Below are positions 33,860-45,059 of a DNA stretch of 64,000 bases, one piece after another; within the stretch, counting starts at the first letter, position 1, and every line of letters begins with the position of its first letter. The stretch spans positions 60,627,318-60,691,317 of the forward strand of contig JAAALK010000081.1 of the NCBI GenBank assembly GCA_019279435.1, read 5' to 3'. Source of the DNA: Zizania palustris. Lineage: Eukaryota; Streptophyta; Magnoliopsida; Poales; Poaceae. The translations under genes and the position numbers were made by a program. The notes under the pieces were generated by a model. That model had not been told where the DNA came from, did no database searches, and saw only the letters and a program-made list of their open reading frames with translations.

Positions 33860-36800
33860 TCACAAAATGCCGTAAGGGTGACAAATGCCAAGTTCCCCAC
33901 GCATGTAGGCAAATCGAGAAGCATCGAGGGGTTTTGTGAAAATGTCGGCTAGCTGGTGTTGAGTATCAACATATTGAAGTTCAATATCACCCTTCTCATT
34001 GTGATCTCTGAGAAAATGATATCGCACATCAATGTGTTTGGTTCTGGAATGCTGAACCGGGTTGTTTGCAATACAAATAGCGCTAGTGTTATCACAGAAA
34101 AGTGGAACACTCTTATAATCTAACCCAAAATCCCGCAAAGTGGAAACCATCCACAAAATTTGAGAGCAACAGCTAGCTGCAGCAACATATTCGGCCTCAG
34201 CCGTCGATTGTGCAACACTAGACTGTTTGCGGGAAGACCAGCAAACCAAGGAAGTACCCAGAAAATGACAAGTACTAGAGGTACTCTTCCTATCAATCCT
34301 ACACCGAGCAAAATCCGCATCGGAATAACCTCGAAGACATAAAGATGAAGATGCTGAATACCATATGCCAAATTCAAGGGTGTGTTTGAGATACCTTAAG
34401 ATGCGCTTAACCGCTTGACGGTCCGAAGCTCGTGGTGAAGCCTGAAAACGAGCGCACAGACACACAACGACGTGTATGTCCGGCCTCGTGGCAGTCAAGT
34501 AGAGGAGGGAGCCAATAATGCTCCGGAACTCCTTCTGATCTACGGCTTCTCCATCTTCGTCAAGATCCAATGCTACAGATGTAGCCATTGGAGTGGCGAG
34601 GGGCTTCGCATCGGACATGTCGAACTTCTTGAGCAGGTCCTTGGTGTACTTCGTCTGGTGGACAAAAGTACCGTGTTTGCTTTGCTTGATTTGCAAACCA
34701 AGGAAAAAGGTGAGTTCACCCATCATTGACATTTCAAATTCCCTGCTCATGGTATCTGCAAACTCGGCAACCAAAGCATGAGAAGAGCCACCAAAGATGA
34801 TATCATCCACATAAATCTGCACTAGGAGGAAATCTTTGCCATGCTTGAGAGTAAACAAAGTTTTATCAACAGAGCCCATCAAATACCCTCGCTCAAGCAG
34901 AAAAGACTTAAGTCTATCATACCAAGCCCGAGGGGCCTGCTTGAGTCCATAAAGAGCCTTATGAAGTTTAAGGACTTTATGTGGGTACAGGGGGTTTTCA
35001 AAACCAGGGGGTTGTTTTACATAAACATCTTCACCTATGAAGCCATTAAGAAAAGCACTTTTGACATCCATTTGATAGAGTTTGAATCCCCGGGATGTCG
35101 CAAAGGCAAGCAAAATCCTAATGGCCTCAAGGCGAGCAACATGTGCAAAAGTTTCAGTAAAATCAATCCCTTCTAGTTGAGAAAAACCCTGAGCTACAAG
35201 TCTAGCCTTGTTTCTAACTATAGTCCCATCCTCTCCTTGTTTGTTTTTGAAAATCCATTTTGTTCCAATGAAATGAACATTTGGTGGAGGATCAACTAAA
35301 GTCTAGACTTGGTTTCTCTCAAAATTTTCAAGTTCCACATGCATGGCATTGATCCAACTAGAATCAGAAAGTGCATGACTAACATCTAAGGGCTCGAAAG
35401 AAGCAACAAAAGCAGCATTAGTGAAATAGGCATGTGAACGAGTTACCCTTTGATAAAGCTCACCAATGATCTGCTCGGGAGGGTGCATCCTTTGAACATG
35501 ATGTGGGGCCTCGCGGCGGGATGCAGTCTCCCCCTCAACTTGTGCGTTGGAGTGGTCCAAGATGACCGATGTCGAGGTAGTTGCTTCGGGACCTCGTGCC
35601 GAAGTAGTCGAAGCGGGGTCAGCTTTGGGGGTTGATGTCGAGGGAAGCAGGGGTTCATCCTCGAATAAGGTCTGTTCCATGTCGTGTTCATTAGCCTTTT
35701 CAAACGCAGAACTAACAGAGGGGGTTGATTCATCAAAAGTCACATCACATGACTCGATGACAGTGTTAGTCTCTAAATTATAAACACGATAAGAATGACC
35801 ATGAGTAGTATAACCCAAAAAGATCCCGTCAGAAGATCGCGACTCAAATTTATCCAAGTTACCACGTTTTAGGATAAAGCAGCGACAGCCAAAAACTCGA
35901 AGATGAGTAACCTTGGGCTGTCTCCCAAAACGTAGATCATAAGATGTCAAGTTTAAAATTGAGCGCAAGAAGATTCGGTTTGAGATGTAACATGCAGTGT
36001 TCATGGCCTCAGCCCAGAATTTTCTAGGAGTCCTATGCTCATCAAGCATCGTCCTAGCCATCTCAACCAAAGTGCGGTTCTTCCTCTCAATAACACCGTT
36101 CTGTTGAGGAACCCGCGGAGCAGAGAATTGATGTTCTATGCCATGCTCCATGCAAAAGTCAACAAAGAGACTGTTTTTGAACTCGGTGCCATTATCACTT
36201 CGAATGAATTTCAATGCACCTGGGAGTTCAGTGAAAAGTCTCAAAGCCAAGCTCCGAAAGTGTGAAAACACTTCATCCTTGCTGGCAAGAAAGAAGACCC
36301 AAGAGTAGCGAGAGAAATCGTCGACAATAACTAATACATACCACTTGCCGCCTAAAGAACTAACCCGAGAAGGACCTACAGTGTCCATGTGGAGAAGTTC
36401 TCCGGGTTGTTCAGTCATCACTGTGGTGACTGGCGAATGCGAAGCAGCAATCATTTTCCATGTCGACAAGGAGCGCAAACTAAATTCTTCTCAAACTTGA
36501 GCTTGGGCAATCCTCGGATCAGACCTAGGGCACTCAAACGAGCGAGCAACTCAAAGCTCATATGCCCTAGTCTCCTATGCCACTTCCAAAGCTCGGAAGT
36601 TGAATGTGCAACAAGACAGTGAGAAGAACCAGATGACTCTGAAAAATCAGCTCCAAAAACTCTCCCAACTCTAAAGATCTTACACACCACAACGCCATCA
36701 GAATTGAGCACTTGCGAAGTATCGCGATGGAATCGCACTTCGAAGCCCTCATCAAGCAACTGAGATACAGACAACAAATTGTATCCCAGATTTTCAACCA

Positions 36801-37002
36801 AAGCAACATCTTTGAGAGTGAAATTCGAGTTAATTCTTACCACACCTTTACCTTTCACTCTACTCCTTCGATTGTTTCCGAAGGTGATATGTTCCCTTTG
36901 CTTGGTTGTGGTGAGGCTGGAGAACCATGCTGCATCTCCGGTCATGTGGCGCGAACAACCGGAGTCCATGATCCACGTGCCCTCCAAGCCTCGATCTATC
37001 GC
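33860..37002 (-). pseudogene. SIRE element A pol: protease, integrase, RT, RNase H
   Basis: It follows gag in the same frame after a single TAG (37003-37005). Protease begins at WIMDSGCSRHMTGD. The zinc-binding region (WKWHRRLGHMSFELL; CAPCRHGK) is followed by a one-base loss in an A-run near 36447-36451 that changes frame. Integrase then has catalytic Asp in HMDTVGP and RSDNGTEF and Glu in NGVIERKN, with 35 residues between the last two. A TAG at 35303-35305 interrupts RT early, after which the same frame carries QMDVKSAFLNG, YVDD (in VQIYVDDIIFGG) and the RNase H to its end. Three small lesions separate it from an intact pol, so it is probably inactive but young in form. Confidence 0.88.
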
Positions 37003-39462
37003 CTACACATGATAAGAATATCTCGATCGCTCAGTGTTGGGGTGAGTAAAATAATGACGAGGCATCCAGCACTGAGTGACACGAGTAGTAGGCGCAGTAA
37101 AAGTAGACGATCTATGCACATGATAATCTGAATGATGCAAAGTGCGAGGTCTACCTACATGCTGTGATCGAACAACATGTCGAGGTCTCCTACTCTGACG
37201 AGGTACAAAGCTACTCGCCTGAGGTCTACCACCATATGGAACATGGTGAACACCTCGAGGAGCAAAACCTCTCCGAGAGCGAGGAGCCTCAAAAGCAGGA
37301 CGATAGTAAAACTCAGACTCATGCATACCTAAAGATGGGTAATGCATGTCCTGGTAACTCATCGCCTGAAAGCGTCGCTCATCCTTGATGCGACGAAAAC
37401 AGAACCCAACCAAATGACTCGCCTGCTGACAGTAGGAACAATGAAAAACTCTCCTGGGGGCACTCTCATGGGTCACAGGAGCAACTCTCATAGGCTCCTT
37501 GGGTTTCTTCTGAGTGGTTTTCTTGGGAGGATTTTTCTTGGCAGGAGGTGTGGTTTTCTTTGGTGGATGGGTAGGCTTTTTGGCTAATGGGGTGTCTAAC
37601 AGAGCTCTCTCTTTCTCTAGGGTGGTGGGAGAGGTAAAAACAGTTTTGGACTTACTGTCTGAAGGTGTCCTCTCAAAACCCAAACCTAGAGCTACCCCTG
37701 CTCTGTCAGCACACAACTTGGTCTTGGCCAAGAGAAAATCCATCCTACCCTTTCCCTCAGTGCATTTATTAACCACGGAAAGGAGGTATTCATTTTCTGA
37801 CATGAGGTTTTCAGCTCGCTCTCTAACAGTGCCTAGCTGGTCCTTAAGGGTGATGCAAGTGTCACACACAGGCTGCACATCCTTAGAACTACCGGCCCTC
37901 TCCAATCTAGCCTCCAAATCATGAACATGCTTATCACGTAAATTAATGCTTTCGCGTAATAAAGAGCAGTTCATGCAATCAATAACATCATGAGGTCTAG
38001 AATCCACCTCCAAAAGCTGCTTCTGTGCAGTCTCAAGCTCAGAAAGGGTTTGAGCATGTACAGAACGCAACTGAGCAAGCTCACCCATGACAGTGGTACA
38101 AGACTCACATTCAGCATCATTAACTTTAGACTTAAGCATGGCATATTCAGTAGAAACAGATTCTAGCCTAAGTCTAAGGTCTTTTCTTTCTCTAGCGGCT
38201 TGCACAAGTAATCTATCCTGACCAAGAACTACTTCATTTAACTCATCTAATTTAATTAATAGTTGGTCAGATGATAGAAGTACCTCAGATGAGTCAAGCT
38301 CATCGCCGCTGTGATCGCTGTCGGCCATGAAGCAAAGGCCGGTGAAGTCTCGTCCCTTCTTGTCCTTCTTGTCCTCCTTCCTTGGGGACTCCTCCTCCTC
38401 AGAGCTCGACTCCTCAGTTGAGGACGTGTCGATGTCGCTGAGAGCAGCAACAAATGCTCTGGAAGCGGCCTTGGCTACTTTCTTAGCCATCTTGCCGCGC
38501 TTGCCCTTCACAAAGGGTTTCCTCTCCTTCTTGTGGTATTTAGGGCGCTCACTCTCATCTCTCTTCTTGAGTTTTGGGCAATTAGCCTTAATGTGAGAGG
38601 TGTCGCCACATTCAAAGCAACCACTAAAACCACTTCTCCTCTGATCCCATTTCTCATGATGAAAACGGGTGAACCTCCGGGCAATGAGAGCAAGCTCATC
38701 ATCATCTAGAGTGTCCACCTGCTCCTTTGTGATGGAGACCAGGGAGGACAAAGCAAAACCATCTGCAAGAACACAAGTGCCAGATGTGCTTGGTTCTGCA
38801 GTGGTGCCACGGCTAGTGCCAGAAACCAATGCCAATGGCTGTGGCAAAGAGCTTCTGTGCACAGCAAGAGATGCCTTGGCAATCTCTGTGGACTTCAGCT
38901 TGCTAAAGAGTTCATCATAGGTCAAGGTGTCATAACCTGCAGACTCCTCAATGCTGGATATCTTCACTTCCCATATGCTACGGTCAAGAGCATAGAGAAG
39001 CTTGATAGCCCTATCATGATCACTGTAAGCAAGCGTCCCGTTGGATCGCAAGTTACTCACTATTGCATCAAAGCGAGAAAATATGGCATCTATAGATTCA
39101 CCAGGTGCCTGCACAAACAGCTGATACTGTTGATTGTATGTGCTTTGGCGCCTGGCCTTAATCTGCGTAGAGCCCTCATGAAAAATAGTGAGTGTTGTCC
39201 AAATCTCTCTAGCAGTCCTAAGGTGCTGCACCCTACCAAACTCACTCCGGCTCAAACCAATGAACAGTATATTCCTAGCCTTGGAGTTGGCATTATACTG
39301 ATCCTTCTCTGTTTGAGAGGTGCGTGTCTCAGGGATGGAGTATTGTGAGTCCACAATCTCCCAAATTGCATTTCCTTGGCTTAACAAGTAAGCCTCCATG
39401 CGCACCTTCCAGTATGTAAAATCAGTCCCATCGAACAGAGGAATTTTACTGCCTCTATCCAT
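37003..39462 (-). CDS. SIRE element A gag, 819 residues, intact
   Basis: The ATG at 39462 starts a copia gag (FDGTDFTYWKVRMEAYL; SAGYDTLTYDELFSKLKSTE). The first CCHC knuckle is CFECGDTSHIKANC (residues 282-295). A Lys-rich then Ser/Glu stretch, a coiled coil (about 395-560) with CESC, CMNC and CDTC pairs (453, 496, 533), a Lys/Pro-rich linker (620-660) and a second knuckle CSYCQQASHLVGFC (675-688) follow. The C-terminus is rich in Arg, His, Tyr and Ser. It would form the particle and bind RNA. It ends at TAG 37003-37005 with protease continuing in the same frame, so some readthrough into pol is conceivable; the TAG-GCG context is not the known viral leaky context. Confidence 0.88.
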   Translation of the reverse strand: MDRGSKIPLFDGTDFTYWKVRMEAYLLSQGNAIWEIVDSQYSIPETRTSQTEKDQYNANSKARNILFIGLSRSEFGRVQHLRTAREIWTTLTIFHEGSTQIKARRQSTYNQQYQLFVQAPGESIDAIFSRFDAIVSNLRSNGTLAYSDHDRAIKLLYALDRSIWEVKISSIEESAGYDTLTYDELFSKLKSTEIAKASLAVHRSSLPQPLALVSGTSRGTTAEPSTSGTCVLADGFALSSLVSITKEQVDTLDDDELALIARRFTRFHHEKWDQRRSGFSGCFECGDTSHIKANCPKLKKRDESERPKYHKKERKPFVKGKRGKMAKKVAKAASRAFVAALSDIDTSSTEESSSEEEESPRKEDKKDKKGRDFTGLCFMADSDHSGDELDSSEVLLSSDQLLIKLDELNEVVLGQDRLLVQAARERKDLRLRLESVSTEYAMLKSKVNDAECESCTTVMGELAQLRSVHAQTLSELETAQKQLLEVDSRPHDVIDCMNCSLLRESINLRDKHVHDLEARLERAGSSKDVQPVCDTCITLKDQLGTVRERAENLMSENEYLLSVVNKCTEGKGRMDFLLAKTKLCADRAGVALGLGFERTPSDSKSKTVFTSPTTLEKERALLDTPLAKKPTHPPKKTTPPAKKNPPKKTTQKKPKEPMRVAPVTHESAPRRVFHCSYCQQASHLVGFCFRRIKDERRFQAMSYQDMHYPSLGMHESEFYYRPAFEAPRSRRGFAPRGVHHVPYGGRPQASSFVPRQSRRPRHVVRSQHVGRPRTLHHSDYHVHRSSTFTAPTTRVTQCWMPRHYFTHPNTERSRYSYHV

Positions 39463-39512
39463 GTCGCCAATAGATCACAAAACCAGTTAAGGTCAACTGG
39501 TGATCTTAACCT

Positions 39513-39524
39513 GCTCTGATACCA
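39513..39524 (-). promoter_or_regulatory. Primer-binding site of SIRE element A
   Basis: Perfect TGGTATCAGAGC on the minus strand, 2 bases inside the LTR end at 39527. Confidence 0.93.
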
Positions 39525-39526
39525 AT

Positions 39527-41591
39527 TGTTGGACCGGAAACGGCGACCAGAGGGGGGTGAATGGGAGCTTTTAAAATTTCAGGCTAAAACAGCCTTCGGT
39601 TTTAATCCTGTCTTCTGCGGAACAGGCTTCGAACACAACCTTCGAAGGTCTGGTTCGGAGGTACTTTGATAGCTCCGAACACAGGCTTCGCAGGAGCAAA
39701 AGTTCGAAGCCAAGAAGACTTCGCTCCACTAACAACCCTCGAAAATCTACTATGCTAAGTCAGTGCAGGCTCCGCACGCAGGGTGCTTTGAGCAGGCTTC
39801 GCACTTCACCCTTCGCAAGAGTGGACACCCTACTGAGGACTTCGACCAAGTACTTGGCAGCAGCAACTGGTGCTGGGCTTCGTACACACAGGTCTAAACG
39901 CACACAAACGGACTTCGCTAAGGGCTTCGACACAAGAAGCAAAAACGGGCTTCGAACAGGGCTTCGCTAGTAAGCAGTGAGGTCTAGCCTCAAGTTACAC
40001 AGAGCGACAGCACACTGAAAACACACTTCGCAGAACAACACCCTTCGCCTAGATAGGCTTCGGTGCCCTACAACTAGCGAGGTATGTAACGCGAGCTCAA
40101 GCAAAAAGCACAAAGAAGCAGGGCTTTCGCTGCTTGAACAAGGAACACAAAAATATTGAACTCTGGATGAATACAACGAGGTATGTGGCTACAGGAGCTC
40201 AACAGTTAATGCTCAAATTGTTAAATGTTACCGACCGAGCCCCCATATTTATAGCCCACAGTTCACCCAAAGGAATTGACTACTTTACCCCTAGGGTTTA
40301 CAAAGGATTTGTCTCTACAGAACTAAGGGGTACAAAAGATAGTCCACCTTTATTCTGGAGGCTTCTCTGTCAGCTTTGCAGAGGGGACAACGTCAGCATT
40401 TTGCAGAGCAGACAGTGTCAGCCTTTGCAGTCTTTGACCTTTTGCAGCCTCCCTTCGCACGCGAGGGGTGCGGTAGCTTCGGCGAGAAGCCCTGAGCCTG
40501 GTGGCCTTCGCTTCGCCGAAGATGGCCTTCGATACAGTGACGGTTTTGAGCCGAAGCCATCAAAGCCCTTGGGCCTTCGCACCAACACCTCCGGAGTGGA
40601 CCACCACGGCTTCGCAGCTACTCCCAGCTCGAACTCCGTCAGTCCGTGTACCGAAGCCATGCAGGCCGAAGCACCACAAGACAACCACACTCCGGAGCTA
40701 GCCTCGCTCCGAAGTCTTCCACACTCTGAAGCCCCACCTTCGGAGCACCACCCTTCGAAGTCCCTCCTTCGTCCAAGGCCTCCGCACGAAGTATTCCATG
40801 AGCCCTTCGTCGCAATGTCTCTCCCCGAGCACACTCCTCGACGAGCCTCACCCGGACCATGCCTTCGATGCACCTCGACTTCTGAGACCTTCGTCGGGCA
40901 CCTTTGAATGTCTCCCTCCGGAGCACACTTCGAACTCCTTGCCTCCGCAGAGGACTTGATCCATCCAACTCCGAAGTCACTCCATTCGGAGTACCTTCGA
41001 AGTGCCTCACCTCCGAGGACTTTGTCTCGGAGTACCTTCAGCCGGAGCCACGCTCCGCACTCTCTGCCTTCACCTGGCGCACCTCGACCCGAGGACCGAC
41101 CCAGACCACCTTCGTAGCCACCGTGACGGAGCTCCCCGCTCCCCTGGCATCAAGCCTCCCGCTTGACCCAGGTTCACCTGCTACGTTCGTCCATCGCCTC
41201 CGAAGTTCCTGCGCACCACCGACAAACAGACAAGTGTATCCAGTACTCCGGAGACCTCTCCGGGTTAGCAACCTCCGGTACACACTCCGGTGTACCGCCC
41301 AAAGTACCGAAGCCTTCGGTACACACCCAGTCATCGTGTACTGTCGGACCCCTCCGACAAGCACACTCCGCTGCAACAGCTGCAGCAACCAAAGCACCGA
41401 ACACACTTCGGTGAAACCACCTTCGAACACCCTCCGGAGGTACAACCTCCGAAACCTCTCCGGAGGTACCTTCCTCCGAACACCTTCGGAGGTACCACCT
41501 CCGAACCCCCTTCGGAGGTACCCTTCGAACAGAGGGTAAAAATCCTGTCAATCACTCATCACAAACACTGAAACCATCCCTTGGTTTCTCA
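39527..41591 (-). repeat. 5' LTR of SIRE element A (2,065 bp)
   Basis: On the minus strand it begins TGAGAAACC and ends GGTCCAACA, close to the ends of the gag-only element. The TATA box is TATTTATA at 40246-40253. The upstream part (40440-41540) is packed with CTTCGGAGG, CTCCGGAGG and TTCGAA palindromes. Confidence 0.87.
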
Positions 41592-42515
41592 GAATAATTT
41601 CTGGAAAAATCTCAAAGGCCCACCATGTAGAGGGAGCATGTGAACCTTTAGTCCTACCTTGCTAGTTCTAGGATAGGAAGACCAGCTTATAAGGGATGGT
41701 GCTCTCCTTGCAACTAGAGCTATATGGGTGAGAGAAGACTAGAGAAACACACGTGCGCGCTCGCTCGCCTCGCCTCGTCGGGCCGGGCCGGGCCGGGCTC
41801 AGGCACGGGCACGGGCACGGGCCGGGGCCGAGGCCGGGGCCGGGGGGCGCGGGCGCACGACATGCGCGTGAATGGTCCGCCGAAATTGGCTCCGATTTCT
41901 TGCGCAGACGCGGCTCCCTTTTGCCATTCCGTTTTGCTGCGGGTGTAATTGGTTGGAACGGTTCCGATTCACCTTCGGAGTAGTTACTAGTGGAGAATGA
42001 AGAGACGCACTGATCACGCGTCTATTTCTCCTCCACCAAACACTGAGCGATGGTTCTGTGCTAAAGAGAGAGCTGAAGAGTCTCGCCGATCTCCTCTGTT
42101 TTGTGCTTCCATTCGTAGACTACTCCATTCCTTTCATCGACGTGCACCGTTGAGCGGAAGAGCAGGTCTCCGGAACCCATCGCCTTCGAGATCCTGCACT
42201 GGGAGAGGGCGAATAAGGTTTTTGGGAAGCGCTACACGCGACTGCTCGCGTTCGTCCACCACGGCTCGTCTTCCTCTTCGCTCGGGTGCTGCCCGTCGTC
42301 GCCATTGTCTGGTACCGCGCGTCATCGTCGTGGTATCAGTCCGATCTGTGGCTGCTCCAACTGTGAACATCCGGTATGCTCTTACCACATTCAGTACATT
42401 ATTCTTGTTCATGTGTATAGTGTACTGCTATACCGTGGTTATGCGTATTCATCTGTTTCACGTCATGATTTATTTGTGGAATAAGTTAAACCTAATAGTG
42501 TTGTCATTTCCAACA
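41592..42515 (+). repeat. 3' LTR of the old copia element, first about 57 bp missing
   Basis: It matches 13141-14048, ending TCATTTCCAACA. The start is cut exactly where SIRE element A's LTR ends, so that element inserted in this LTR. It contains GGGCCGGGCCGGGCCGGG (41780-41797). The long plus-strand frame starting at 41997 is the same U5-region frame seen at 13530 and is not a gene of its own. Confidence 0.87.
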
Positions 42516-42520
42516 GTATT

Positions 42521-42733
42521 AAGGGTCTGTTTGGGAGAACTTCTGGGGTAGATAGAGATTCTCAATAGCTAGCTAGTCTGAGTAGTTCGATAGTGTGAGT
42601 ATCTCGCTAATAAAAATCTAGAGAAATGATGTTTTCCAGCTTCTAGATTCTGCAGCTACTAATTCTCTAAACCGTTTGTTTAAGCTTTAGAATCTAAAAG
42701 TACTTGTAGCCACCAGAATCTCTCCAAACATAC
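42521..42733. mobile_element. Possible hAT-type MITE (about 210 bp)
   Basis: AAGGGTCTGTTTGGGAGAAC at the left and TCTCCAAACATACC at the right form an imperfect inverted pair of the kind found in grass MITEs of the hAT group. No clean 8-bp duplication was found, so ends are approximate. Confidence 0.4.
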
Positions 42734-44608
42734 CGTAATAGCGATAGCGATGTCAACTAGCCTCCGTATGTGAGCCTACGTGTCTTCTATCTTTATACAT
42801 ATCAATTGTGTGGTCTCATGAGTAATCTGTTTTCATTTTATATCACAAGTTAGGAAGGCAATTTTTGGAATATTGTAGGGTTACTAAGAAAACATAAGTT
42901 AAAGAAAAATGCACGACACACATTTAGGTGAAATAAAAAATACAGAAATTTAACAAATTATTCTTATTCGCTGGCTGCTGACACAAGTAAACAAGGACAA
43001 CACTAAGTACAACTTCTATTCCTATAATCATGCGGTGATCATTCGTGAGAGACATATAGATACTGGGGTATTGGTGGTTGATTAGTAGACCCATTCTTCG
43101 GGTAGCAGCACGAGTTGTAGAAAATCTTCATCCACCGTAGTCGTGGTTGCCCCCTCCGGCGGTGGCGGCGGCGCTTCTGCCTCTAATGTTGTCTGGCCAC
43201 CGCACCAGCTTTTTGTGCTGTAGGCGATTGTGCTCATATATTTTCTTGCTAACTAAATAAAAATTAGACAGTTAGTACCTTTCATCGAATTTCTTCGGAT
43301 TTAAACCGACAGAAATTTCCAGTTTTCTGTAAGGCTTACATCAGTCTTCTTCATTTCGGCTTCAGCCTTGTCATCACCAGAAGGTGCACTCACATCTGCA
43401 CATAACAGTTTTGTACATTAATTACTATTTTACTAACAAAAATATTGTGATCCGGATTTACACTTTTGTGCCACACAAATTGGTCATTTTGTATTTTTTA
43501 TACTTGTGAATGACATATTGTTCTGAGCCCTAAGCCCTGAGCCCTGAGCCCCGGTTACCATACACTAGAGTGGGATAAAAATGTAAATTACACTTAACTT
43601 TGAAGAAAAATAAATTAATAAACTGTGGAAACGTGGACATAACAATATATTAATGTCTACATATTTTATGGTGGATTTAATAAAAATAAATTTGATGTTG
43701 GTATATTTTTTCTATAAAACTGATCAAAATTTTAGTTTGATTTATAAAAAATCAAATCATTTAGTATTCTATTGAGACCAATATTTGTTACTTGCCAGCA
43801 GTACTTAATTAATTACTTGTTAACCAGTGCATCTACTCAGGTATTGGGAGCTATGTATATACACAGTAGTTGCATATGTGATCAGCATAGAAAATTGTAT
43901 CCTTTAATTTCTTTTTGATAATCCAGGGAATTGTAAAACTATCTAATTCCTCAAATTTCTTATATAAGTCATTTTAACCTTTTCAACACTTTTTCAAACA
44001 TAAGTTAATTTTTTTCTTTTCTTTGATATTTGTTCTTGTCAAATAAATGTCATCCCTCTCAAAAAACACAACTCACATTTTCAAAACAGAATAAATGAGA
44101 GACAATAAGTTTTTTACAAATCCATGACGATCTATATACAAGGAACTATATATAAAGAATTAGAGTGAGAACATTAATTTCATCATTTTTGCTCTTTATA
44201 CGCACACTAATTCTATACTTGAAATTTTAAATACATTTATATGCTCTGTTTGGCACAACTTTACTCGCAAGATTTCTTGGAACCGGTCAAACCTAACTAC
44301 AAGAAAGAAATCTTGGATGTGAGTGAATTGAGTGTCTTTAGTGGAAACATCTACTTTTAATTTTGGACTGAAAATAAAATTTAAATAATATTATTTTATT
44401 ATAGAGCTATTCCAAAGAGAGCATAATAAGAGTAAGATTAGAAGTAATATAATTCAACCGCAAATAAAGGATGCATGCAAGCCCCACATTAATCTAGGCA
44501 TAATCTCTATTGATTCACATGCATCTATATTCCAAATCTTCAAATCCATATGCAGTTTAATTTTGGTTGCAGAATGGCAATACCTCTTAGCAGTGGCGGT
44601 TGGGCAAA
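42734..44608. other. AT-rich region with weak exon-like stretches, otherwise no gene
   Basis: Mostly AT-rich. On the minus strand, 43400-43340 has a branch-like tract, an AG acceptor and then DVSAPSGDDKAEAEMKKTD running into GTAAGC, an exon-like pattern. Further on, a frame rich in Pro and Thr ends PEEWVY at a TAA (43082-43084). These could be remnants of a captured or decayed host gene, but no family was recognised. The CCCTAAGCCCTGAGCCCTGAG stretch near 43525 is not a telomere array. Nothing else was seen. Confidence 0.3.
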
Positions 44609-44890
44609 ACGCTAATTTTCATCGGCTTTCGGTCGACGGATGTTTCCAAACGAAAGATACCTATTTTCCATCGTCAGCTAGATTAGGCCGACGGAAGTTC
44701 AGGAACGACGAAACAAAAACTTAATTTTTATCGGCTAACTGCAGCTGATCAAAGTTAGCTACTAACAACTTCCGTCGACTAATTGTGGCCGGCGGAAGTT
44801 AGATGCTGACAACTTCCATCGGCTATGGTGAGCCGATGGAAGATAGATTGTTGATAACTTCTATCATCTGACCATAGCCAACGGAAGTTA
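44609..44890. repeat. Left subterminal repeats of the CACTA element
   Basis: TTTTCATCGGCTTTCGG, CTTCCGTCGACT, CTTCCATCGGCTATGG and inverse forms such as GCCGATGGAAG recur about every 20-60 bases, mirroring 48255-48439. Confidence 0.75.
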
Positions 44891-44917
44891 ACTTTTTTGC
44901 ATTTTTCTGTCATATTA

Positions 44918-44942
44918 CATTCACATTCACATTCACATTCAT
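44918..44942. repeat. (ACATTC)n microsatellite
   Basis: About four perfect hexamer copies, with looser copies on to 44960 and again near 44990. A second short array, (GTCACAA)3, lies at 45034-45058. Confidence 0.8.
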
Positions 44943-45059
44943 ACAATACATTCACATTCATATTTAAAATCATTCATAACCCAATCACATTCACATTCAA
45001 AGTCAACAATTGAAGTATATTGTAATATTCAAAGTCACAAGTCACAAGTCACAAGTCAT

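Larger units (their letters stand above)
33428..41591 (-). mobile_element. SIRE/Maximus-type copia element A, autonomous type, lacking its 3' LTR
   Basis: On the minus strand: 5' LTR 41591-39527, primer site, gag, then protease, integrase, RT and RNase H down to 33860, and a 432-bp 3' tail that stops at the LTR of element B. RNase H wording (AQSTAEAEYVAAASCCSQ; NPVQHSRTKHIDVRYHFLRD) is typical of the SIRE/Opie group. Coding damage is light: one stop at the gag-protease boundary, one single-base frameshift and one stop in RT. Its LTR interrupts the right LTR of the older copia element at 41592. No env-like frame was seen in the retained tail. Confidence 0.87.
13084..42515 (+). mobile_element. 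Old Ty1/copia element split by later insertions and by an assembly gap
   Basis: Left LTR 13084-14048, gag and protease 14085-15349, integrase and the start of RT 26941-28775, and a right LTR remnant 41592-42515 all read on the plus strand in the right order. The pieces are separated by a Tat element (15350-26940), a MITE (27363-27683), a 100-N gap and two SIRE elements. The rest of RT, RNase H, the 3' tail and about 57 bp of the right LTR start are missing and probably lie in the gap. The bases flanking the outer ends (TGCAG at 13079-13083, GTATT at 42516-42520) do not match, so either an end is misplaced or the two LTRs come from different insertions. Confidence 0.75.

Noticed and set aside
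40134..40907. 257-codon plus-strand frame
   Set aside because: It is antisense through the LTR of element A, low complexity and Pro/Ser-rich, without homology that I recognise.
39600..41560. Many frames of 60-250 codons in the GC-rich LTR of SIRE element A
   Set aside because: They follow from palindromic CTTCGGAGG repeats and high GC content. They sit in an LTR upstream of the TATA box and show no domain.
43515..43556. Telomere-like CCCTAAGCCCTGAGCCCTGAG
   Set aside because: Only one CCCTAA unit is present and the spacing is not the plant CCCTAAA repeat.
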